Of a stretch of 43,741 bases of DNA, positions 35,026 through 41,722 are shown one piece after another (the first letter of the stretch is position 1; every line of letters begins with the position of its first letter). Below the pieces are notes generated by a model. That model was not told the origin of the DNA. It did no database searches and saw only the letters and a program-made list of their open reading frames with translations. The translations under genes were made by a program, and so were the position numbers. The stretch is from Chromatiales bacterium 21-64-14 (GTDB lineage Bacteria; Pseudomonadota; Gammaproteobacteria; 21-64-14): the NCBI GenBank assembly GCA_002255365.1, contig NCBI01000033.1, positions 1 through 43,741 of the forward strand. The letters run 5' to 3'.

Positions 35026-36618
35026 ATGAGCGTAATTGATGTTCACGGTCTTGAGGAGGAGCACCACCCCAGGGGAATCAGCCGATGGTTGTATACGACT
35101 AATCACAAGGACATCGGTATCCTGTATATGATTTTTGGACTCACGATGTTCCTGGTGGGTGGACTGCTGGCGATGCTCATCCGCCTAGAGCTGTTTGAAC
35201 CGGGAATGAAGCTGATGCACCCGGAACTCTATAACCAAGTGATCACTGTCCACGGCTTGGTGATGGTGTTCGCAGCCCTGATGCCGGTGACCGCGGGAAT
35301 GGCCAATTACCTCATCCCCATGATGATCGGTGCTCCCGATATGGCCTTGCCGAGGCTTAACAATTGGGGCTTTTGGCTGCTTCCCCCGGCTGCTGTCCTA
35401 CTGGTGCTGCCGTGGTTTCTCCAGCTGCTCGGCATCGGTAACGGAACCATCGATACGGGATGGACAATCTACGCGCCGTTGTCGATCCAGAGCGGGCTGG
35501 GCGTGGATTTCGCAATTTTCGCGATCTTTCTGCTCGGTTTGTCATCCACGATGGCTTCAATCAACGTCATTGTGACGGTGCTAAACCTGCGAGCACCCGG
35601 AATGACCCTGGAAAAGTTGCCGATCTTCGTGTGGAGTTGGTTGAATACCGCCTTTTTGCTCATTGCGGTATTCCCCGCCCTCCTTGCAGGGGCAGTAATG
35701 TTGCTCGCCGACCGGCATTTTGGCACCCATTTCTTCAGCGCATCCGGCGGTGGAGACCCCATACTCTGGGAACACATGTTCTGGTTTTTCGGGCATCCGG
35801 AAGTCTATATCCTGCTCCTTCCCACGGCGGGGATATTGCCGCACATCCTGTCTACCTTCGCGCGCAAACCGATATACGGATACAAGGCACAGGTCTATTC
35901 GTTCGCGGCGATCAGTATGCTTTCTGTGATTGTATGGGCCCACCATATGTTCACGTCCGGCCTGCCCGCTTACGCGAATATCTACTTCATGTTTTCAACA
36001 ATGGCGATTTCGGTTCCCGTCGGCATTCTGTTTTTTTGCTGGTTTGCCACCATCTGGCGAGGGGCCATGACCTTTGAAACACCGATGCTGTTCGCGATCG
36101 GATACGTGGTGCTGTTTGGTATCGGCGGGTTGACGGGGCTTGTATTGTCGGACGCCGCGGCCGATCAGCAATACCACAACACTTATTTCCTCGTGGCGCA
36201 CTTTCACTACGCACTCTTCGGCGGACCTATCATGGGGGTGATCGCGGCTGCCTATTATTATTTGCCCAAACTAACGGGCCGCATGTACAACGAGACGCTC
36301 GGAAAGTGGCATTTCTGGCTGACCATGATCGGGTTCAACGCGACGTTTATACCCCAATTCCTGCTAGGGATTGACGGGATGCCGCGCCGGATACCGGATT
36401 ACGCGCTCAAATTCGCGCATCTCAACATGGCTTCTAGCTTAGGGGCATTTACCCTAGGGGCAGCCCAGCTACTGTTCGTATACAACGTGGTTCGCACGAT
36501 CTCCGGTGCGGGCAGGGCGGCGACGAGCCAAGTCTGGGAGGGCGCACACGGTTTGGAATTTACGCTTCCCTCACCACCGCCGTATCACACGTTCAGTTCG
36601 GCGCCGGTGATCGAGTGA
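35026..36618 (+). CDS. coxA: cytochrome c oxidase subunit I, with altered K-channel residues
   Basis: 530 residues, 12 membrane helices. Haem ligands His76, His392 and His394, CuB ligands His257, His306 and His307, the cross-linked Tyr261 and the D-channel residues Asp105 and Glu259 are all present, so it is an A1-type enzyme by those marks. At the K-channel stretch, however, where typical A1 enzymes read VPTGVK, this protein reads VPVGIL (330-335): Thr becomes Val332 and the key Lys becomes Leu335. The usual HDTY at the Mg site is HNTY (Asn385). The ATG at 35026 follows CGGAGGATCG. It reduces O2 and pumps protons, but proton delivery must differ from textbook enzymes. Confidence 0.93.
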   Translation: MSVIDVHGLEEEHHPRGISRWLYTTNHKDIGILYMIFGLTMFLVGGLLAMLIRLELFEPGMKLMHPELYNQVITVHGLVMVFAALMPVTAGMANYLIPMMIGAPDMALPRLNNWGFWLLPPAAVLLVLPWFLQLLGIGNGTIDTGWTIYAPLSIQSGLGVDFAIFAIFLLGLSSTMASINVIVTVLNLRAPGMTLEKLPIFVWSWLNTAFLLIAVFPALLAGAVMLLADRHFGTHFFSASGGGDPILWEHMFWFFGHPEVYILLLPTAGILPHILSTFARKPIYGYKAQVYSFAAISMLSVIVWAHHMFTSGLPAYANIYFMFSTMAISVPVGILFFCWFATIWRGAMTFETPMLFAIGYVVLFGIGGLTGLVLSDAAADQQYHNTYFLVAHFHYALFGGPIMGVIAAAYYYLPKLTGRMYNETLGKWHFWLTMIGFNATFIPQFLLGIDGMPRRIPDYALKFAHLNMASSLGAFTLGAAQLLFVYNVVRTISGAGRAATSQVWEGAHGLEFTLPSPPPYHTFSSAPVIE

Positions 36619-36733
36619 ACGTCACGTGCCTACATGATCGGCGGATGGAGAGTCCCTACCTGTCCGATGGGAGCAGCGCCAAGCCGGGCTTGCTGATGCA
36701 GCTTAAGCGTAGGGAATTTCGGATGAGGCAACA

Positions 36734-37594
36734 ATGATGAGCACAATGCATGCCGACGGGGCCAACTACTATCTTCCCGGTCCCAGCCCATACCCCATCA
36801 TCCTCTCTGTGAGCCTGTTTTTTCTGGCGCTGGGCGGGGCACTGGCGGTGAACGGCTATCGTGCCGGGCGTTGGACGGCCCTGGTGGGGGCAGTGATCTT
36901 AGTCTATGCCTTGTCCGCGTGGATTGGGCGGGTAATCCGGGAAAACCGGATGGGCGCATACCAAGCACAGGTAGACCGGTCGTTCCGGTGGGGCATGGGG
37001 TGGTTCATCATTTCGGAGGTCGTATTTTTCAGCAGTCTGTTCGGGGTGCTGTTCTACGAACGCAATATCGCGGTGCCCTGGCTCGCTTCGTTCAACCCAC
37101 ACTATTCTCCCTGGGCGGGCTTCCACGCCGCGTGGCCTACCAGCGGCCCGTCGGGCGGACCGTTTACACCGGAGAACGCTTGGGGGATCCCAGCATTGAA
37201 TACGCTGATTCTTCTGATGTCAGGTGGGACAATTACCTGGGGGCTGCAACAGTTGATCAAGGGGCGGCGGCGTGTTGCGACGATTGCGGTAGGCGCTACG
37301 ATCGCGCTCGGAATGGTGTTTCTTGCTCTACAGGGCCGCGAATTCTATCTTGCGTATACGAAACTCCATTTGACTCTGACATCTGGCGTATATGGAGCGA
37401 CGTTCTATATCTTGACTGGGTTCCATGGGCTCCACGTGACGATCGGGTTGATTATGCTAAGTGTAATCCTCGGTCGTTGCATGAAGGGACATTTCGGTCC
37501 GGAGGACCACTTCGGATTCGAAGCGGTGTCGTGGTACTGGCATTTCGTGGATGTAGTCTGGCTGTTGCTGTTCGTATTTGTGTACTGGTTGTAG
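36734..37594 (+). CDS. coxC: cytochrome c oxidase subunit III
   Basis: 286 residues with about seven hydrophobic helices. Typical blocks are GMGWFIISEVVFFSSLFGVL, NTLILLMSGGTITWG, FYILTGFHGLHVTIGL and EAVSWYWHFVDVVWLLLF. Subunit III stabilises subunit I and the D-channel. The ATG at 36734 is chosen; a second Met follows directly. The 115 bases between coxA and coxC contain no gene. The ctaG (Cox11) gene that often sits there in proteobacterial cox operons is missing. Confidence 0.93.
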   Translation: MMSTMHADGANYYLPGPSPYPIILSVSLFFLALGGALAVNGYRAGRWTALVGAVILVYALSAWIGRVIRENRMGAYQAQVDRSFRWGMGWFIISEVVFFSSLFGVLFYERNIAVPWLASFNPHYSPWAGFHAAWPTSGPSGGPFTPENAWGIPALNTLILLMSGGTITWGLQQLIKGRRRVATIAVGATIALGMVFLALQGREFYLAYTKLHLTLTSGVYGATFYILTGFHGLHVTIGLIMLSVILGRCMKGHFGPEDHFGFEAVSWYWHFVDVVWLLLFVFVYWL

Positions 37595-38051
37595 AACGAA
37601 GAATAGTCGGGCCGCGGCGACCGGGCGGGTGGACCGGGGCGGGACGCTCACTGCTCCGGTTCGGCCACCCGACGGCGCTTGCTGGTTCCCATGTCTTCTC
37701 TGGTCATCCACCGGCCCCGCCCCTGGCTCATGCAGGCGGCGCCAGCGCCGGGCGCGGAGCATGAGCGTCGTTAACCCCGTGGAGTGGGGGTCTTGCGCGC
37801 GATAGGCACCCTGGGGGCTGGACCCTAGTAGGGCCTCATCCCAGCGGCAACGCCAGAAGTAACAAAAGTCCTAACAACGACCCTAAAATATCCCGCAAGT
37901 CCCACGCCGGTCGGAACTCCATCAATTTTAGGTTGCACGGCGTATAGCAGATATTATATTTCCGGTGGGTGTTACGTTGCCTTTATGCGCCCAGCCGGTT
38001 CGGCGGATAAATGGCTCAAAATGGAGGACAGCGACCCTTGGAGGTTGGCCC
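37595..38051. other. 457-bp region between coxC and the accessory block
   Basis: The first half is GC-rich with several short inverted repeats but no clear T-run terminator. The second half holds a possible 28-residue membrane peptide on the minus strand (37836-37922). No SURF1, ctaG or subunit IV gene was found. Confidence 0.45.
37836..37922 (-). CDS. possible 28-residue single-span membrane peptide
   Basis: Translation MEFRPAWDLRDILGSLLGLL followed by LLLALPLG. A polar head followed by one hydrophobic helix is plausible for a small membrane protein or a subunit of the oxidase, but it points opposite to the cox operon. No ribosome site is evident. Confidence 0.3.
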   Translation of the reverse strand: MEFRPAWDLRDILGSLLGLLLLLALPLG

Positions 38052-38429
38052 ATGAACAGACAGCGCGCTCTCGAACTGCTGAGCCGCAGCAAGCCCGAGC
38101 TGCAAGCCCGTTTCGGCGTGACCCGGCTAGCGTTGTTCGGATCCACCGCCCGCGATACCGCGATCAGCGGCAGCGATGTCGATGTGCTGGTGGCCTTCGA
38201 CGGTCCGGCCACCTCCAAGGAGCCGATCGGCGAATCCGCCACCCAGTTCCCGGACGAGATCCGCGCCACCCGCCCTAAAATTCCCTGGCGAATGATCATC
38301 GCCACCCGCAACCGCCTCACCCATGGCGATCTCGGCATCGACGACGACACGCTGTGGAGCAGCATCCGCGATGACGTACCCCAGCTATTGCCGCTTTTGC
38401 AAACGCTCCAAAACCAGGCGCAGCCATGA
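38052..38429 (+). CDS. MntA-like nucleotidyltransferase fused to the tail of a HepT (HEPN) toxin
   Basis: 125 residues. Residues 1-55 are the start of a minimal nucleotidyltransferase: LFGSTARDTA, with Gly30-Ser31 and Asp42-x-Asp44 (GSx10DxD). Residues 58-120 are the C-terminal half of a HepT/DUF86 protein (IGESATQFPDEIRATRP, then IPWRMIIATRNRLTHGD). In intact systems these are two adjacent genes, the antitoxin tri-AMPylating the toxin on the Tyr of Rx4HxY. Here an in-frame deletion has joined them. The motif reads Arg86-x4-His91-Gly-Asp93, so the target Tyr is Asp. The ATG at 38052 follows TGGAGGTTGGCC. It overlaps the next gene by four bases. Probably inert, or a repurposed protein. Confidence 0.8.
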   Translation: MNRQRALELLSRSKPELQARFGVTRLALFGSTARDTAISGSDVDVLVAFDGPATSKEPIGESATQFPDEIRATRPKIPWRMIIATRNRLTHGDLGIDDDTLWSSIRDDVPQLLPLLQTLQNQAQP

Positions 38430-38755
38430 AGCCCGGCAGCGTCAAGATCGTCGACCGTGTCTCCGCCGTCGAGGCGATCAAGCGGCTGGGTGAAGAGGAT
38501 CTGCTCTTTCTCAACCGGTTGATCGTTGAACGGCTCAATCTCATATCTCAGGCCCACGCCACAACGCAGATGACCGGCTTCACCAGGGGTGACCGCGTCG
38601 GCTTTCAGGCCCCGGACGGTCGGATGCGGGAGGGCGTGGTGCTGCGCCTCAACAAGAAGACCGTCAGCGTCGCCACCGACGACGGCCACCAGTGGAACGT
38701 CGCCCCCGGTCTGCTGCGGCTGATTCGATCAGCGGGAGATGTCCAATGGCCATGA
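38426..38755 (+). CDS. small protein with SH3/KOW-like domain
   Basis: 109 residues; starts in an ATGA overlap with the preceding stop. Residues about 12-45 are helical (AIKRLGEEDLLFLNRLIVER). Residues about 53-100 look like a small beta-barrel, GDRVGFQAPDGRMREGVVLR, ending in QWNVAPGLLRL. Similar proteins occur just before or after small XRE regulators in mobile regions. Function unknown; possibly part of a regulator or addiction module with the next gene. Confidence 0.65.
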   Translation: MKPGSVKIVDRVSAVEAIKRLGEEDLLFLNRLIVERLNLISQAHATTQMTGFTRGDRVGFQAPDGRMREGVVLRLNKKTVSVATDDGHQWNVAPGLLRLIRSAGDVQWP

Positions 38756-38982
38756 GCCGCCAACCCGAAAACTTCCCGGAAACGGTCAAGGAAGTCCGGC
38801 GGCAGCTAACGCTCTCCCAGGAGAAACTAGCTCACGCCCCCGGCGTGAGCTTCGCCCCCGTCAACCGCTGGGAGAACGGCAAGACGGTGCCGTCGAAGCT
38901 CGCGCAGCGGCAGTTCGAACGGTTTTGCACACAGAAGAAGATCGATCCGGCCTGCGGCGAATCTTCCGAAAGATCAAGATAG
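38746..38982 (+). CDS. XRE-type helix-turn-helix protein, possibly impaired
   Basis: 78 residues; starts 10 bases before the previous stop, with GGGAG upstream. The HTH spans about residues 13-50 (VRRQLTLSQEKLAHAPGVSF, then NRWENGKTVPSKLA). Where relatives have a helix-compatible residue, Pro32 and Pro38 appear (HAPGVSFAP), one in the turn and one at the start of the recognition helix. This may abolish DNA binding. The closing residues after FERFCTQKK look frayed. Probably the regulator of the SH3-like gene or of the lost toxin system. Confidence 0.7.
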   Translation: MAMSRQPENFPETVKEVRRQLTLSQEKLAHAPGVSFAPVNRWENGKTVPSKLAQRQFERFCTQKKIDPACGESSERSR

Positions 38983-39017
38983 GATCAAGCTGAATGAGCA
39001 GTAAAAAACTGGTAACC

Positions 39018-39160
39018 AGAACCTATCTCAAAATCGCAGATCAGGCGTTCAGGCAAGGCGCGGGCCCTGCGAGGAGCGCCGTTTACACCCAGTAAATGAG
39101 CACCGCAGCAGGGTCCGCGACACCGCATGGGCGACCGAGATGCATTTTGAGATAGGTTCT
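39018..39160 (+). mobile_element. palindromic MITE-like element, copy B
   Basis: 143 bp with perfect 17-bp terminal inverted repeats (AGAACCTATCTCAAAAT and its complement). The whole interior is also an imperfect palindrome centred near TTTACACCCAGTAAA. No open frame. It sits between the XRE gene and an IS66 fragment. Flanking bases do not show a clean TA duplication. Confidence 0.9.
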
Positions 39161-39166
39161 ACTCAG

Positions 39167-39265
39167 ATGGTCGAGCGCCGCGTGTTGCTGGTGGCCGGCG
39201 TGACCGACATGCGCCTGGGATTCGATGGCCTGGCGGCGCTGGTGCAAACCCAGGTTTCTGCGTAG
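39167..39265 (+). pseudogene. IS66-family Orf2 (TnpB) fragment
   Basis: 33 codons reading RVLLVAGVTDMRLGFDGLAA then LVQTQVSA and a stop. V-x-DMR-x-GFDGLAALVQ is the hallmark of the IS66 TnpB N-terminus, normally about 115 residues. No other IS66 gene or end is seen. Confidence 0.75.
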
Positions 39266-39339
39266 AACAATAAGGGGTCGGTGACGAAGGGCACTTACTT
39301 AAGCTTAATTTATTGATTTTCATAATAAAACAAGCCGTC

Positions 39340-39510
39340 CTTAATGGTAAGATGGTAATCGCCAGGGGTGGCAAGCGCCGTCTGGCCGTAGCGCCGAGCC
39401 ACGATCGGGTCAGGTGCAACGCACCCCAGACATGGCAAATCTGGATCGCAGTCTCCGCCTACGTGCTTGTTGCGTTCTGCCAGTGCCTGGAGCTGGCAGT
39501 CGCCCATGGG
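39340..39510 (+). pseudogene. IS4-family transposase C-terminal remnant
   Basis: The frame gives NAPQTWQIWIAVSAYVLVAF followed by CQCLELAV. NAV-KTQIWIAVSVYVLVAI is the conserved block near the C-terminus of many IS4-family DDE transposases. Only about 40 residues are recognisable; the rest is absent or scrambled. Confidence 0.6.
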
Positions 39511-39661
39511 GCGGGGCTGCTCATCTGCCGGCCCGATTCCCAACTCGTGGTCCGTCAATTCCAACGCGAATACACGGTCGGCGAGAGATATTTATGGCCG
39601 TCGTACTGGTGTGCCCGGCTGCTCGCCGGCCGCATCCCGGAGGCAAAAGAACGCCAGAGGG

Positions 39662-40084
39662 TTACCGGTTCGCCGGCGGCCCAAGTCGCTGGCGCACGGT
39701 CTCCCGGAGCCGGATGCGCAGATGGTCCTCATCCAACGGTAGTTGGATGTATTCGGCCACTGGATCCTGGCCAACGGACTCGGTAGTGCTCCGGCGGGCG
39801 GTATCCCGAACCAGCATGATGCGCGCCGTGTTTGGATAGATCCCGCAGACTCAACGCATGAATTCCTCCCCGACGGTCCCAAAGACCTCCTCGCCCGTGA
39901 AAACGAGTGCCACGTCCTTGGCAGCGAGTGCCTCGAAGTCCCCCTCCGTATTGCCCGCGGTCACGATTCGGCACTCACCCGGGGCCAGGACCCGCCCAAG
40001 TGCCGCCACGACGTCGGGCCCGCTGCCCACGACCAGGATCGTCGCGGGATCCCCGTAGGCCGGCTCCGAAAACGCCGGCACACT
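39662..40084 (-). pseudogene. response-regulator receiver domain, broken
   Basis: The minus-strand frame reads ATILVVGSGPDVVAALGRVL, then ALAAKDVALVFTGEEVFGTV and GEEFMR, a TGA near 39850, then IYPNTARIMLV, AEYIQLPLDEDHLRIRLRET and VRQRLGPP to a TAA at 39662. The fold order (VV-D-D, V-x-D, MPGM, PW-D-E-x-LR) is that of a CheY-like receiver followed by a short linker. The acidic pair (DD to GS) and the phosphoryl Asp (to Gly) are lost, besides the nonsense codon. The 5' end is missing at its junction with the integrase fragment. Confidence 0.7.
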
Positions 40085-40290
40085 TTCGGGAGACGGCTGA
40101 GGGCGTCGCGCGTGCCGGTGGAGACACGAAAGGCGCTGCTGGGTCATGCCAATAATGGGGACATTACGACGCACTACTCGGCTGCGGAGTTGAGCGAGCT
40201 GCTGGGAGCGGTCGAAAATAGCGTCGACCGTGGGCTCGCGCAGGCGCCGACGCTGATCGTGGTCCGACGCACGGGCTTGCTCCCCGTAGG
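40060..40290 (+). pseudogene. tyrosine recombinase (integrase) C-terminal fragment
   Basis: The frame reads RRHTFGRRLRASRVPVETRK, then ALLGHANNGDITTHYSAAEL. These are the box II elements of tyrosine recombinases: R-HT, LLGH and the THYS tyrosine. The N-terminal arm-binding and core domains are missing. The fragment points at the 3' end of tRNA-Arg 70 bases away, the usual position for an island integrase. Confidence 0.75.
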
Positions 40291-40313
40291 GAACAAAGAG
40301 GATGTCGGAGGAT

Positions 40314-40351
40314 ACAAAGGGGTCGGCGACAAAACTAATCTAACCCTTTGT
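40314..40351 (-). terminator. possible stem-loop after tRNA-Arg
   Basis: Arms ACAAAGGG (40314-40321) and CCCTTTGT (40344-40351) are perfect complements with a 22-base loop, six bases beyond the tRNA CCA end. There is no strong T-run, so termination is uncertain. Confidence 0.35.
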
Positions 40352-40356
40352 TTTAT

Positions 40357-40433
40357 TGGCGCGCCCGGAGAGATTCGAACTCCCGACCACCTGGTTCGTA
40401 GCCAGGTACTCTATCCAACTGAGCTACGGGCGC
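40357..40433 (-). tRNA. tRNA-Arg (anticodon ACG)
   Basis: 77 bases including an encoded 3' CCA. Acceptor GCGCCCG pairs with CGGGCGC. D-arm AGCTCAGTTGGATAGAGT, anticodon stem CCTGG/CCAGG with loop CTACGAA (anticodon ACG), T-arm with GTTCGAATC. The A at position 34 is normally edited to inosine by TadA. The 3' end is adjacent to an integrase remnant. Confidence 0.97.
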
Positions 40434-40447
40434 AAATTTGCGGCGCA

Positions 40448-40477
40448 ATTGTCACTGACGGCCTTCCAGGGTGTCAA
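40448..40477 (-). promoter_or_regulatory. promoter of tRNA-Arg
   Basis: On the minus strand: -35 TTGACA (perfect, 40472-40477), 18-base spacer, -10 GACAAT (40448-40453, four of six), then a GC-rich discriminator TGCGCCG typical of stringently controlled stable-RNA promoters. The start would be about 8 bases before the mature tRNA. Confidence 0.65.
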
Positions 40478-40479
40478 GA

Positions 40480-41537
40480 AACCCTGGTTCTGTCCTTCCT
40501 TTCAGAGCGCAAGGGATCTCGGGATAATCAATAACTTAACAAGTATTATCAATTAGTTATCTGCGTCGCGGCGAAGCCATTGGATCCCATCCTTATCCAC
40601 AAACTCAACGGCGCAACGGATCACCCTGCCGCACTATCCCCGATCCATGTGAGAACTTCAAGCGCCAGGAAATCTCTGGGATTCCGCAATGCACCCAGTG
40701 CCGACACCAAACCGGCGGTACCGTGATCTCCCCCCATAGAACATTGTTCTGCGGGGAATTTTACATCTCCGCAATCGGCCCCGTGGCATGTCCACTCCGG
40801 CGACCGATGCCGAGCCCTCCCCCGCAAGCCCTCCTCCTCGTTACTCGACCGCCGAGAATTTTTATCGCGATACCGAACTGCAGGAGTGTCGCTACGTCGT
40901 GAACGATTTTGGGATATCCCAGTCCCCAAAATCGACTCGCCTGCGCGACCAGCTTTTGGGCCCCGGCCCCCCCTACGTCCGTCGCCACTTCTCCACTACG
41001 TCGATACGCCCGCGCTCTACGCCTTCCGGGGACTACCCGCCTCGTGCTTCGCACTTCCATGGCGGGCAGCGTCGGAGAGGTGACCACTCCCTGACGCCCA
41101 GGAATAGCAGACATTGGTGGCGGGTCTTCGATGTCGCATAAGACATTCACCCGCTGGCATGCCCCAGTAAGCGCGCCCGAGCTGGGGAACCTAAACATAG
41201 CCAACCATGAATCCCTTTCCGGTTCCCAAAGCCTTCGTGTTCGCGGCCAAAAAAATTGGCCACCCCTACATGTTTTCAATAACCTGCCGCTGACCCCAAT
41301 AGGCATAGGTGAGGTAATGAGCACGAGGCAGGAAAGCAGGGCGAACGGTCTCGGACCTCGATCGCGCTAAGCGAGCGTGCGCAAGCACTGAGAACGTGAC
41401 TCACGATCATGGCGCATTGACGAACCGATAACTCTTCGCGGAACTGAAGATCTACACGTCAATGATCTTACTGCCGGTTTACGGGAACACCCGACTTCAC
41501 CGAGTGTTCCGACTCTCGCGAGTCCGGGAAACCGTAC
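40480..41537. other. unassigned 1-kb block
   Basis: No gene can be supported. The longest frame (40761-41324, minus strand) yields Arg/Gly-rich sequence unlike a protein. The block contains a strong hairpin at 40904-40934 and several shorter inverted repeats. Its layout, with conserved-looking hairpins and no coding signal, could be a structured RNA, an intron remnant or the end of a mobile element. Confidence 0.4.
40904..40934. repeat. 10-bp perfect hairpin
   Basis: Arms CGATTTTGGG and CCCAAAATCG with an 11-base loop. The left arm also begins a nested palindrome GGGATATCCC (40911-40920), so two alternative folds compete. Confidence 0.6.
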
Positions 41538-41682
41538 TAGAACCGATCTCAAATTCGCAGATCGGGCGTTCAGGCAAGGCGCGGGCCCTGCGAGGCGCGC
41601 AGTTTACACCCAGTAAATGAGCACCGCAGCAGGGTCCGCAACACCGCATGGGCGACCGAGATGCATTTTGAGATCGGCTCTA
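41538..41682 (+). mobile_element. palindromic MITE-like element, copy C
   Basis: 145 bp including TA at both ends. Terminal repeats TAGAACCGATCTCAAA and TTTGAGATCGGCTCTA. Interior matches copy B except for a few bases. It ends 40 bases before the start of the downstream sensor gene. Confidence 0.9.
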
Positions 41683-41722
41683 ATTTCCACCAGTAACACT
41701 GCCTAGAAGAGGTGTCGCCACC

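Larger units (their letters stand above)
39266..40356. other. mosaic of mobile-element and regulator fragments
   Basis: Between the IS66 scrap and the tRNA lie an IS4-type transposase fragment, a dead receiver-domain gene and an integrase C-terminus. A sequence GGGGTCGG-Y-GAC is present at both 39274 and 40320, possibly ends of a former element. Confidence 0.55.

Noticed and set aside
36871..37764. 297-codon plus-strand frame overlapping coxC
   Set aside because: Out-of-frame shadow of coxC, whose membrane helices are clear in the other frame.
40290..40534. Continuation of the integrase frame through the tRNA (GAPGEIRTPDHLVRSQVLYP)
   Set aside because: This peptide is the translation of the antisense tRNA-Arg sequence, a common annotation artefact.
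40761..41324. 187-codon minus-strand frame
   Set aside because: Arg/Gly-rich, no domains, and interrupted by hairpins; not supportable as a gene.
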